The position numbers were made by a program, and so were the translations under genes. A stretch of 64,000 nt of DNA from Defluviitaleaceae bacterium (GTDB lineage: Bacteria; Bacillota; Clostridia; Lachnospirales; WQUN01). This document shows positions 35,211 through 43,685 of the stretch, in pieces. The DNA lies in assembly GCA_009781725.1 (NCBI GenBank), contig WQVF01000003.1, forward strand, positions 33,567 through 97,566, written 5' to 3'. Under the pieces are notes generated by a model. It ran no database searches, had not been told where the DNA came from, and saw only the letters and a program-made list of their open reading frames with translations. The stretch's first letter is position 1, and every line of letters begins with the position of its first letter.

Positions 35211-35271
35211 GAGGAAGCAAGCGGGGGTTTGCCCCGCGCAACGGCGGGAGTATGAGGGCAGAGCCCTCATT
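35211..35271 (+). repeat. 61-bp two-hairpin leader repeat, copy upstream of proC
   Basis: Same two hairpins as at 28281 (GCGGGGGTTTGCCCCGC and GAGGGCAGAGCCCTC), ending just before the proC SD AGAGGAGG. Some differences preserve pairing in the second stem, and the position relative to the next start codon is the same. Confidence 0.7.
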
Positions 35272-35286
35272 AGAGGAGGCTTTTTT

Positions 35287-36096
35287 ATGAACAAGACAAT
35301 CGGTTTTATAGGGTCAGGTAATATCGGTGGTGCCATTATCGGTGGGGTAATCAAGGCGGGGTTGGTCACACCTAAGCAGATTATTGCCGCAGATGTAAAC
35401 GAAAACCGCCTGGCGTCGTTGTCCAAGGATTTCCAAATCAACACAACCCTATCTAATGTTGAAGCGGCGATGCAGTCGGATATTTTATTCTTAAGCGTGA
35501 AGCCTTTTCTGTATGACCCAGTAATCGCCGAGATAAAAACTTTTGTAAAACCTGACGCGATTATTGTAGTTGTGGCGGCAGGCTATGGCATTGGGGATAT
35601 CAAAAAGATGTTTGGTATTGAGAATATTAAGATTGCCAAGGCAATGCCCAATATCCCCGCCATGGTCAATGCCGCTATGACGGCGGTCTGCACAACGGAT
35701 ACCATGACCGAGTCAGAAATCGACTCGGTGCTTGCCATTTTCAACAGCGTTGGCCAGACTGAAATACTGCCGGAGCACCTCTTTGATGTGTTTACCGCAG
35801 TGGCAGGGTCATCCCCGGCATATGCTTTTATTTTCATCGACGCATTGGCAGACGCGGGGGTAAAGTACGGTCTGACCCGGCCACAGGCTTTAAAATTCTG
35901 CACACAAGTGATTTTGGGTGTTGCTAAGATGATTCAGGAAACCGGTGAGCATCCCGCCGCCCTTAAGGATACCGTATGTACACCTGGGGGCACCACAATA
36001 GAGGCTATTTGTGAATTGGATAAACTGGGATTCAGGAATGCGATTATCTCCTGTGTAGATGCCTGTGTTGAAAAATCCAAGAGGATAAGAGGATGA
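35287..36096 (+). CDS. proC: Pyrroline-5-carboxylate reductase
   Basis: Final step of proline synthesis, reducing pyrroline-5-carboxylate with NAD(P)H. The Rossmann motif is GFIGSGNIGGAIIGG at the N-terminus; VFTAVAGSSPAYAF and CTPGGTTIEAICEL (C-terminal) are family signatures. Length is 269 residues. GAGGAGG lies before the ATG at 35287. The stop lies 3 bases before the SNF2 helicase start. Confidence 0.95.
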   Translation: MNKTIGFIGSGNIGGAIIGGVIKAGLVTPKQIIAADVNENRLASLSKDFQINTTLSNVEAAMQSDILFLSVKPFLYDPVIAEIKTFVKPDAIIVVVAAGYGIGDIKKMFGIENIKIAKAMPNIPAMVNAAMTAVCTTDTMTESEIDSVLAIFNSVGQTEILPEHLFDVFTAVAGSSPAYAFIFIDALADAGVKYGLTRPQALKFCTQVILGVAKMIQETGEHPAALKDTVCTPGGTTIEAICELDKLGFRNAIISCVDACVEKSKRIRG

Positions 36097-36099
36097 TGG

Positions 36100-38232
36100 G
36101 TGAGCGTCCAGACAAAAAAATCGACGAAAAAGGTCCTAAGCACAGTATCCCTTCTCAAGAAAAAGCTGAACAAAATCATCGACAGCGAGGCCCTGGCAAA
36201 GGAAGCCATTGCCAAAGAATCTCCCAATTTACGGGAAGCTTCCGCTCTAGCGGAACTGGCGCAAATGGATGTGGAGTTAATAAATGCCGACAAGGAAGGG
36301 ATACGCGTCTCCGCCTTAAGAAATGCCGGAGTCAGCAACATAGGTCAGCTGCACAACATGTCTCTTTACAGAATCAAGGCAATAAGTGGAATAGGGGACC
36401 AAACGGCAGTCAAAATAAAGAATATTGCAAATAAAATGTACGGGGCGGTAGCCGAGTCTGCAAAGATGCAAATCGACCCAACCAAGCGGCCTCCATGCCA
36501 AAACATAGTGATACGAAACCTGCATCTGTACCTCCATGGTGAAGAGATACGAGCCACCGCTCGCGGCCTTCTGACCAAAGACGTAGAAGCCGCCCTAAAG
36601 GACGCGAAGCCTGCCTCCGGTGCCATTAGATGGTTTTTTTCATTGGGAACAAAAAGGGATAAATCCTTAGAGGCGTATAAGTATCTGGAGTCCTTGGTGC
36701 AGGGCGAGTTCAGCCGGATCGCCCTTGCAGGCATTGAAGTATACAACAAGCTTGATTTCCGCGACTTAGAAGAAATCTATAGGGACTTCGAAAAAAACGC
36801 TGCTGCCTATTATACTTTGCTTGAAAAGCTGGGACTAAATGAAACTACGCCCATGAAAACCGGCTTACCCGACGACTTAGTTTTCGCGATAGACCGATAT
36901 CCACTTGACCTTGCATATATGAAGACAACTCTGCGGAAATATCAAGTCTTCGGGACGAAATACATCCTGCGTCAAGAAAGGGTTTTGCTGGGAGATGAAA
37001 TGGGCCTTGGCAAAACAATGCAAGCCCTTGCCGCAATGTCTCACGGAAAAAAAGAGGGCGCAACTCATTTTCTTGTGGTATGTCCGGCCAGTGTACTTGT
37101 AAATTGGAAAAGGGAATCGGACAAACATACGCAGTTACAGTCAACTATAATCCATGGCGTGTCAAGGGATGCACGTTTTGAAGCCTGGAAAATAGACGGT
37201 GGCATAGGGATTACCAACTACGAGAGCCTGCTCAGATTAGTTGATAGGCTGGACTTTGAATACGGCATTTTGGTGGTGGACGAGGCCCATTTTATTAAAA
37301 ACCCCGAAGCTCAGCGTACCCGGGCACTCATTGCCGCATCAGGCTTTGCCAAGAGGATTCTCTTTATGACAGGGACCCCTCTTGAGAACAGAGTGGATGA
37401 AATGTGCTTCCTTGTAAGCTGCCTTAACCCGGAAATAGCCGGAAAGCTCAACACCATGAAGACGCTAAGTGCGACGCAGAAATTCAGAAGCGAGCTTGCC
37501 CCAATTTACTTACGCCGGGTTCGTGACGATGTGCTTACAGAATTGCCGGAGCTGATAGAAAGTGAAGACTGGTTGGAGCCATGCCAGGATGAGTACAACG
37601 CTTATTATAATGCGGTATTTTCCGGTAATTTTATGGCAATGCGCCGTGTTTCATGGGATGTGGGTTTTGATATATCAAGCAAAGCTGCCCGTCTCATAGA
37701 GTTATGTGATGAGGCTCGTGACGATGGCAGGAAAATTATCGTATTTTCCTTTTTCCGTGATACCCTTGAATATGTATGTGAGCTGCTGGGGGATGCAGCC
37801 ATTGGGCCGATTACAGGCAGTGTCTCGACGGCAAAAAGACAGCAGTTGGTTGATGAATTTTCGACGGCGGAATGGGGCAAGGTACTGGTTGCTCAGGTAC
37901 AGGCTGGAGGGGTTGGGCTCAATATACAATCTGCCAGTGTTGTTGTTTTCTGTGAGCCGCAGATAAAGCCATCCTTAGAATCCCAGGCTATATCCCGGGC
38001 ATACAGGATGGGTCAGGTTCGCAATGTGCACGTCCATAGATTGCTATGTGTGGACACGGTGGATGAGTGCATGATGAATATGCTGGACGGCAAACGAGTA
38101 GAGTTTGACACATATGCCGATGAGTCTGTAATTGGTGTCCAGAGCCTAAAAGAACATTCCGAAAATGCTTGGATTAAAGAGGTTATCGAAAGGGAGAAGG
38201 CAAGGATTACCGCTATACAAGCAAGCCGATAG
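36100..38232 (+). CDS. SNF2-family helicase with N-terminal helix-hairpin-helix
   Basis: A 710-residue DNA-dependent ATPase. An HhH motif (about 67-112, ending in AISGIGDQTAVKIKNIA) suggests direct DNA binding. The SNF2 core has GDEMGLGKT (298-306), DEAH (394-397), FMTGTPLENR and the C-terminal SRAYRMGQ. A basic coiled N-terminus precedes it. The GTG start follows AGAGGATGATGG. It is co-directional with proC, and no methyltransferase or nuclease gene is next to it, so it does not look like a known defence system. The TAG stop may coincide with the left end of a decayed family C element. Confidence 0.87.
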   Translation: MSVQTKKSTKKVLSTVSLLKKKLNKIIDSEALAKEAIAKESPNLREASALAELAQMDVELINADKEGIRVSALRNAGVSNIGQLHNMSLYRIKAISGIGDQTAVKIKNIANKMYGAVAESAKMQIDPTKRPPCQNIVIRNLHLYLHGEEIRATARGLLTKDVEAALKDAKPASGAIRWFFSLGTKRDKSLEAYKYLESLVQGEFSRIALAGIEVYNKLDFRDLEEIYRDFEKNAAAYYTLLEKLGLNETTPMKTGLPDDLVFAIDRYPLDLAYMKTTLRKYQVFGTKYILRQERVLLGDEMGLGKTMQALAAMSHGKKEGATHFLVVCPASVLVNWKRESDKHTQLQSTIIHGVSRDARFEAWKIDGGIGITNYESLLRLVDRLDFEYGILVVDEAHFIKNPEAQRTRALIAASGFAKRILFMTGTPLENRVDEMCFLVSCLNPEIAGKLNTMKTLSATQKFRSELAPIYLRRVRDDVLTELPELIESEDWLEPCQDEYNAYYNAVFSGNFMAMRRVSWDVGFDISSKAARLIELCDEARDDGRKIIVFSFFRDTLEYVCELLGDAAIGPITGSVSTAKRQQLVDEFSTAEWGKVLVAQVQAGGVGLNIQSASVVVFCEPQIKPSLESQAISRAYRMGQVRNVHVHRLLCVDTVDECMMNMLDGKRVEFDTYADESVIGVQSLKEHSENAWIKEVIEREKARITAIQASR

Positions 38233-38262
38233 CCTTGATATCTTGCTCTGAAACCATAGTAA

Positions 38263-38293
38263 TTTCAATCACGTTTCTCAATGTCGTTCGCTA
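38263..38293 (+). repeat. Family C element, right end only
   Basis: TTCAATCACGTTTCTCA followed by ATGTCGTTCGCTA and TA matches the right end of the copy at 2840. The left part is decayed or deleted; TAGCCTTGA at 38230 could be what remains of it. Confidence 0.6.
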
Positions 38294-38297
38294 TACA

Positions 38298-39356
38298 TCA
38301 CCAACCGTATGTTTCTTTAAATGCATTGGTGACTTCGGAAGGGATGTCATCACCAATATTTGAATTTATCATCACAACAATGCCTGAACCATCATCAGGA
38401 CAAAAGGACATACTTGAAATGAAGCCGTCATTGTAACCATCATGTCCAAATGTTAATCCTTTTTTACATTCATTAACGATAAACCCTATCCCATAACGTG
38501 AGTTTTCATACGATTTTGTTATCATTAACTCAGCCGTATCTTTTTTAAGGTACGCGCTTTTATTTTTTAACGCTTTCATTACTTCAATTCCAAGTCGCGC
38601 AAGGTCTGATGGTGTAGTCCATAATCCTGCCGCCGATAATTCCGGCATTATATCATACCCGCCGGGTAATTCTAAGTTGTGAGAGTTATATCCGAAAGCG
38701 ATTTCGCTGAGTTTATCGCTGGGCAGAGGCTGTGAAAAGGTACTGTGTGTCATAGAAAGCGGCGATAAAACCAATTCGTTCATCAATTCGCAAAAATCAT
38801 ATTTGCACATATCAGTAACTATTTTTTGAGCAAGAACATATCCACCCCCTGAATATTGATATCCGGTTTCAGGTTTTTTTATTAGCTTCAGTTTCAGGTG
38901 GTTAGAGGGATATGCTCCGTTTAATATCTGCTCAACAGTAGGTACTTTTTGTCCTTGTTGGTAGCCTTCAAAGCCATGGAGATTTAAGCCTGCATTATGA
39001 CTTAGTATCTGCCTTAACGTGATTTTATGTTTTTGGTTATCGAATGTTGGCACTTCGTACCCAACAAGATATTGAGAAACGTCTGTATCTATATCAAGCG
39101 TTCCACGCTCAACCAGCAGCATGACGGCAACAGCAAATACTGGCTTACTAATTGATGCCGCTTGAAAAAGCGTGTCTGCCGTTACCTTTTCTATTTTTTC
39201 TCTCCGTTTTACTCCATGAGTGTATGCCTCGCAAATCTCAAAATTTTCAACTAATGCTATGCTGATGGCATTTGTATGACATTCTATCATACGTTCTACA
39301 AGTGTAATGCCGTCATAATGCTTTTTGCTCTTAATGATTTCTGATATTTTATTCAT
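38298..39356 (-). CDS. Serine hydrolase, class C beta-lactamase family
   Basis: A 352-residue protein with the beta-lactamase/PBP fold: FQAASISKPVFAVAVMLL contains the SxxK nucleophile (SISK), followed by YQYSGGGYVLAQKI with the YxG/N-type motif and HDGYNDGF near the C-terminus in place of KTG. No clear signal peptide, so it may be cytosolic. The start at 39356 follows CGGAGGCAGGAC. Could be an esterase or a D-aminopeptidase rather than a lactamase. Confidence 0.8.
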   Translation of the reverse strand: MNKISEIIKSKKHYDGITLVERMIECHTNAISIALVENFEICEAYTHGVKRREKIEKVTADTLFQAASISKPVFAVAVMLLVERGTLDIDTDVSQYLVGYEVPTFDNQKHKITLRQILSHNAGLNLHGFEGYQQGQKVPTVEQILNGAYPSNHLKLKLIKKPETGYQYSGGGYVLAQKIVTDMCKYDFCELMNELVLSPLSMTHSTFSQPLPSDKLSEIAFGYNSHNLELPGGYDIMPELSAAGLWTTPSDLARLGIEVMKALKNKSAYLKKDTAELMITKSYENSRYGIGFIVNECKKGLTFGHDGYNDGFISSMSFCPDDGSGIVVMINSNIGDDIPSEVTNAFKETYGW

Positions 39357-39406
39357 GTCCTGCCTCCGAAAAAATAAGTGGTTCATCATTTGCTTTTGGG
39401 ATGGGG

Positions 39407-40015
39407 TTATCGATAATCGTGGTCTGCTTGAGTACTTCCTGTTGAAGTGTACACATCAACAGCATAATCCCTAGGGTCATGGGGATTAACATAAACTTGT
39501 GCAGCGTAATTGGAGTTATGAGGAAGGTCAACAAACATGCGCGGTATAAAGCCTGCTTGATATATGAATGAATTGCTTTTTACCAAACAAGACTTCCCCT
39601 CGCTGTTGGTGTAGGTGCACTCTGCGTAGACAGACTGACCCCTCCCAGTACGCACAGCGTAACGATTGATTATTCGTGTGATTTCCGCCGGATAACTAAC
39701 CCCAATTGCCTTGAGTTGCTCCAATTTTACTTTCTCACGATGAGCTATGTTGCGGAACACAGTAGATACAATAAGTTCAACAATGCCGCCAAAGGCAACG
39801 CCTGCACTAGCCAGGCGCAATCCAAGCACCGCTCCGGGGTAGCCACCCAAGAAAAAACTGATAAAAAACAAAATTACACTTGTTCCAAGTAGCACAGTGG
39901 CTACTATGCCGTTCACCATGCCGATTATACGCATGGTACTCCTTACTTCTCCTGTCGCCCTAATATGGGCTGTAGGGCGTGGCCCGTTTGAGTTGTAGCT
40001 AATGCTCTGTGTCAT
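39407..40015 (-). CDS. Two-span membrane protein of unknown function (DUF3592-like)
   Basis: A 202-residue protein with two membrane segments (about 30-52 and 65-84), then a soluble domain. YPAEITRIINRYAVR and YVNPHDPRDYAVDVY resemble DUF3592-type proteins. Located between PadR and the beta-lactamase-like gene on the same strand, so possibly part of the PadR-regulated unit. Function not known. Confidence 0.55.
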   Translation of the reverse strand: MTQSISYNSNGPRPTAHIRATGEVRSTMRIIGMVNGIVATVLLGTSVILFFISFFLGGYPGAVLGLRLASAGVAFGGIVELIVSTVFRNIAHREKVKLEQLKAIGVSYPAEITRIINRYAVRTGRGQSVYAECTYTNSEGKSCLVKSNSFIYQAGFIPRMFVDLPHNSNYAAQVYVNPHDPRDYAVDVYTSTGSTQADHDYR

Positions 40016-40032
40016 GATAAATTCTCTCCTTA

Positions 40033-40581
40033 TTATTCATTATAGGGTTTGATGAACTTTGAAAGTGGTTTTTGCTCTTTGATGAATTTTATCCAACGTA
40101 TAATGTTGTGGACGTTTTGCAGTCCGTAATACAGCGTGGATATGCCATAGTAGTCTTTTTCATCTAGTCCATCTGTTGGAACCACCTTTGCAATGCTCTC
40201 ATATTGCATTAACGTTTGTTGAATATAGATTTCATACTCTTGCAAGCGAATGTCACGCACTTCTTTTGGCAATTCTCCGTAAAAGAATATTTGCGCCAAC
40301 TGTGCTTCACCACTTGCTTTTAGGTCTATCGGGGCAGATAGCCACTCCATAAATGTTTTTTTGCCTTTAGTTGTTGCCCTGTAATACCTTTTGAGCCGCT
40401 TGCCTTCCATTTGCTCTGTCATAGTTAGCAATCCCTTGTCCGTCAAGGTTTTAAGATGGGGGTACATACGCCCATAGCTAACCTTGTAGAAGTTGCCAAT
40501 ACTATTCTCGACTTCCTTTTTAATATCGTAGCCAGTCAACTCTGTTTCGAGAACCATACCTATCAAAATATAATCAAGCAT
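40033..40581 (-). CDS. PadR-family transcription regulator
   Basis: A 182-residue protein with the PadR winged helix (LDYILIGMVLETELTGYDIKK, YGRMYPHLKTLTDKGLL) and a helical C-terminal dimerisation domain. The ATG at 40581 follows GAGGAGGTGAACAA. A perfect inverted repeat lies just upstream, consistent with autoregulation. It heads a minus-strand run with the DUF3592-like and beta-lactamase-like genes. Confidence 0.88.
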   Translation of the reverse strand: MLDYILIGMVLETELTGYDIKKEVENSIGNFYKVSYGRMYPHLKTLTDKGLLTMTEQMEGKRLKRYYRATTKGKKTFMEWLSAPIDLKASGEAQLAQIFFYGELPKEVRDIRLQEYEIYIQQTLMQYESIAKVVPTDGLDEKDYYGISTLYYGLQNVHNIIRWIKFIKEQKPLSKFIKPYNE

Positions 40582-40596
40582 TTGTTCACCTCCTCA

Positions 40597-40631
40597 AATA
40601 TATTCATTGGATATATATTAATGAATATATT
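40597..40631. promoter_or_regulatory. Probable PadR operator
   Basis: Perfect 12-bp inverted repeat AATATATTCATT / AATGAATATATT with 11 bases between, centred about 33 bases upstream of the padR start. A/T-rich palindromes at this place usually serve autoregulation in the family. Confidence 0.5.
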
Positions 40632-40675
40632 CACATATGTCAATAGTTTTTCAAGAAAAATTTTTTATTGCAATG

Positions 40676-40722
40676 ACAAAGCCCTACAAACTCGCCTTTA
40701 ATGGCTTTTATAGGGCTTTGTG
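40676..40722. terminator. Terminator-like hairpin
   Basis: ACAAAGCCCTA pairs with TAGGGCTTTGT around a loop of about 25 bases. No clear T-run follows; it may instead be a small fold-back repeat. Confidence 0.45.
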
Positions 40723-40743
40723 CTCTAAGAGCAATGTCAATTA

Positions 40744-40843
40744 TAGCGAATTAAATGAGAAACAGTCCAGACCGAGCCGAAAATCGTGAACGATTCTACA
40801 CGTTTTCGGCGACAGGCTGGACTGATTTCGAATTAATTCGCTA
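40744..40843 (+). repeat. Family A fold-back element, copy 3
   Basis: 100 bp, same ends as the copies at 13524 and 33804. Preceded by TA and followed by TG, so one side of the presumed duplication has mutated. The left half has GAGCCGAAAATCG, as in copy 2, which is less well paired than in copy 1. Confidence 0.85.
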
Positions 40844-40888
40844 TGTTTCGTTTTTCCTAATTTGTGTTATTACTGCCCTTGATGTGTA

Positions 40889-41002
40889 TAGTGAAATAAT
40901 TCGAAATCGGTCTCGCCTGTCGCGGCAGAATCGCCCTAAAACGCCTTATTTCGGCGTTTCAGGGTGCCGCTCGGGCGAGACCGTTTCTCATTGATTTCAC
41001 TA
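40889..41002 (+). repeat. Family B fold-back element, copy 1
   Basis: 114 bp, ends TAGTGAAAT and ATTTCACTA, flanked by TA on both sides. Boxes TTCGAAATC and GTTTCTCA are present. Arms GGTCTCGCC/GGGCGAGACC pair, with an inner hairpin around CGCCTTATTTCGGCG. It differs from the copy at 52512 at only two positions. Confidence 0.88.
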
Positions 41003-41018
41003 TACTGGTAAGTTTGGT

Positions 41019-41129
41019 ATGCAGAGGTATGAACTCATTGTAAAAACAGAGCAGATTTACAATGAGATTTCCCATGCGATATTAGGCTATGTGCGAATTT
41101 ACAAAAAAAGCCTTTACAAGATTGCATAG
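41019..41129 (+). pseudogene. 36-codon remnant frame
   Basis: Frame MQRYELIVKTEQIYNEISHA and on to LYKIA, ending at TAG. It has no SD and no family I can name. Protein-like composition next to repeats suggests a leftover gene piece, but it may be chance. Confidence 0.2.
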
Positions 41130-41184
41130 CATGTGTATGATGACGATGTTCTGATTGATGGATATGTGCTTGGAGGGAAATTAA

Positions 41185-42732
41185 GTGCAATCATTTCAAA
41201 AAACATCGGATTATAAGCTAACAATCCAGCAAAGATACATCAAGACTGCATTACTCGTGCTGGCGGCAATCAGCGTTGTAGCCCTTACATTCCTAATCTT
41301 TTCGTCTTGGGTAACAGTTTCCAGTGTGGTTTTGGGTTATGAGTCTTCTTTCAATTTGTTCCAACTCAGAAGCATGGTTAATCAGGTAAACGCGACTCGT
41401 GACCCCAGTTCGCATGTAAATCCTATGGGAATCTTTCAATCTCGTGCAATCTTTTATCAAATCTGGGGTGGCCTTACTATTCTCCTAATGTTTGGCTACA
41501 TATTCCTTATTTTCAAGAATCATCGCCGTAGCCTATTAACCGGGGTTTTGGCGTTTTCCAGCAGTATTCTTCTTACATTTGTTTATATCAATGATGTTTT
41601 TAACACAAATGGCGAATTGGCATTGAGAGGCAGGATTTTTGATGAGCATTTCCTTAGTGTTACGCCGATTGTTTTTATTGCCATGATTTTTTCATTGGTA
41701 TGCCTTTCGGTTTCTATTTCGGTAACGGCTAAGTATTTTTGTGGGCGTCCCATCCCCGAAAAGCAAAAGCGCATATATGTGACTCAAGCTGGCAAAAAAA
41801 TAGGACTTGGTAGCAGGTTTTCTCGGGCATTAAATCGCGATAAACTCCTATACATGATGCTATTACTGCCGGTTTCATATTATATTCTATTCTACTATTT
41901 GCCCTTTGATGGGCTGAGGATGGCCTTTTATGACTTTTCTCTTTTGCGAGGGTATGGGGATTTTATAGGACTAGAAAAATTTCGCGAGTTTTTTATGAGT
42001 GATATGTTTTGGAGGGTTTTGCGTAATACATTGCTGCTTAATATCTACACTTTGTTGTGGAGTTTCCCTATGCCGATTATTTTGGCTATTTTGTTTAATG
42101 AGCTCCGCAATAAAAAATTCCGCACACTTGCGCAAACAATTTCGTATATACCACACTTTATTTCAACTATGGTTATCGCGGGCTTAGTGCTTAACTTACT
42201 TTCGCCAACAACAGGGCTTATTAACAATATACGAGGCATATTTGGTCAAGAGTCTATTTACTTTATAATGATGCCAGAGTATTTTCGCACTATTTTTATA
42301 TCCCAGCATATTTGGACTACCATAGGCTTTGGCTCTATTATCTATTATTCTTCCCTGCAATCTATTGATACAGAGCTGTACGAATCCGCTACCTTGGATG
42401 GTGCTGGACGGTTTAAGCAGTGTATATACATTTCGCTACCGAGTATTTCGCGCACCATTGCTATTATGCTGATTATGGCAATCGGCGGCTTACTTGCGTC
42501 CAATGTTGATATGCTTGTACTGTTGCAACAGCCTGTCACCCACGAGGTGTCTGATGTAATTGGGACATATCTCCTTAGGCTGTCACATCTAGGCCCTGGC
42601 GAAACCCTTGGCAGGTTGCCGGACTTTTCTCAGGCTACAGCGGTTGGGTTGTTTAATGGCGTTGTTGCTTGTTTCTTGGTGGTTAGTGCCAACAAAGTTT
42701 CAAAAATTGTTGGCGATGTAAGCATGTTTTAG
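41185..42732 (+). CDS. Carbohydrate ABC transporter permease (LplB-like) with N-terminal membrane extension
   Basis: Residues from about 225 to the end are an LplB/UgpA-type permease with six membrane segments and the EAA loop ESATLDGAGRFKQCIYISLP. The first roughly 215 residues add about four more membrane segments and a loop with NPMGIFQSRAIFYQIWGG; LplB proteins are normally about 300 residues, so this one (515) is unusually long. A GTG start at 41185 follows GGAGGG. First gene of a permease-permease-binding protein operon; no ATPase gene is present, which is common as MsmK-type ATPases are shared. Confidence 0.85.
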   Translation: MQSFQKTSDYKLTIQQRYIKTALLVLAAISVVALTFLIFSSWVTVSSVVLGYESSFNLFQLRSMVNQVNATRDPSSHVNPMGIFQSRAIFYQIWGGLTILLMFGYIFLIFKNHRRSLLTGVLAFSSSILLTFVYINDVFNTNGELALRGRIFDEHFLSVTPIVFIAMIFSLVCLSVSISVTAKYFCGRPIPEKQKRIYVTQAGKKIGLGSRFSRALNRDKLLYMMLLLPVSYYILFYYLPFDGLRMAFYDFSLLRGYGDFIGLEKFREFFMSDMFWRVLRNTLLLNIYTLLWSFPMPIILAILFNELRNKKFRTLAQTISYIPHFISTMVIAGLVLNLLSPTTGLINNIRGIFGQESIYFIMMPEYFRTIFISQHIWTTIGFGSIIYYSSLQSIDTELYESATLDGAGRFKQCIYISLPSISRTIAIMLIMAIGGLLASNVDMLVLLQQPVTHEVSDVIGTYLLRLSHLGPGETLGRLPDFSQATAVGLFNGVVACFLVVSANKVSKIVGDVSMF

Positions 42733-42749
42733 GAAAGGGGAGAACAATA

Positions 42750-43646
42750 ATGGATATAAAACGCACAAAAAGCGAAAAGGTTTTTAACGTATTTAATATT
42801 TGTTTTATGGTTCTCCTTATAATTGTGACACTTTACCCGTTGTGGTATGTGCTTATTGCATCATTATCTAACCCCATATCTGTGGCCCGTGGTGCTGTAA
42901 GATTGCTTCCAGACAATATTGAGCTAGATGCATACAGAAATGTATTTACTCAAACCCAGTGGTTTGATGGACGGGAGATAAACGTAATCTGGACGGCTTA
43001 TGGCAACACAATTATTTACGCAGTCGTGGGTACCGCCATAAATATGATATTTACAATTCTTGCCGCATACCCATTATCCAAGATGCGCTTAGCCGGGCGT
43101 AAGATTATCACGATATTTTTCTTGTTTTTTATGTGGTTTAGTGCGGGAATGGTACCAACATATTTCAATTTCCAAAGACTTGGACTTCTTGATACTCGCA
43201 TGGCAGTTTTATTAGCTTTTGTAATTAATCCCTTTTTTATCATACTAATGCGGACATTCTTTGAAAATATACCCAACGAAATGGAAGAATCCGCACGCAT
43301 GGATGGCGCGAGTGACTGGGTTATTTTAACTAGGATATACTTGCCCCTTTCTACTGCTGCAATTGCGACGCTTACGATGTTTTATTTTGTAGGCCGGTGG
43401 AATGCGTTTTTCTGGGCGATGCTGCTGCTTAGAAGCCCAACATTGGTACCGTTACAAGTGGTTTTGAGGCGATTAATAGTAGAAGCGCAGTTTGCACTGG
43501 AGCATATAGATATAGCTGATAATATCTCTGTGCAGACACTGATATATGCCACAATTGTTGTTGCTGTAATACCGATGCTTGCGTTTTATCCATTTGTGCA
43601 AAAGTTTTTTGTTAGAGGCATTATGGTTGGTGCTATCAAAGGATAG
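42750..43646 (+). CDS. Carbohydrate ABC transporter permease (LplC/YtcP-like)
   Basis: A 298-residue permease with six membrane segments and the EAA loop ESARMDGASDWVILTRIYLPL. The start MDIKRTKSEKVFNVFNI and the first helix fit the LplC/YtcP group. AGGAAAGGGG precedes the ATG. Works with the permease at 41185 and the binding protein at 43686. Confidence 0.92.
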   Translation: MDIKRTKSEKVFNVFNICFMVLLIIVTLYPLWYVLIASLSNPISVARGAVRLLPDNIELDAYRNVFTQTQWFDGREINVIWTAYGNTIIYAVVGTAINMIFTILAAYPLSKMRLAGRKIITIFFLFFMWFSAGMVPTYFNFQRLGLLDTRMAVLLAFVINPFFIILMRTFFENIPNEMEESARMDGASDWVILTRIYLPLSTAAIATLTMFYFVGRWNAFFWAMLLLRSPTLVPLQVVLRRLIVEAQFALEHIDIADNISVQTLIYATIVVAVIPMLAFYPFVQKFFVRGIMVGAIKG

Positions 43647-43685
43647 CATAGCCATGAAATAAAAAACCTAATTTAAGGAGGCAAT

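Larger units (their letters stand above)
40582..41184. other. 600-bp intergenic region rich in repeats
   Basis: It holds, in order, a PadR operator candidate, a terminator-like hairpin, a family A element, a family B element and a 36-codon remnant frame. The next gene is the sugar ABC permease. Two different fold-back families lie only 45 bases apart here. Confidence 0.7.

Noticed and set aside
36100..38232. SNF2 helicase plus neighbours as a new defence system
   Set aside because: Neighbours are proC and a beta-lactamase-fold gene; there is no methyltransferase, nuclease or phospholipase partner, and no mobile island borders.
40755..40994. Short open frames sharing an identical C-terminus with one at 52429-52617
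   Set aside because: The identity comes from the two family B elements, which are non-coding fold-back repeats.
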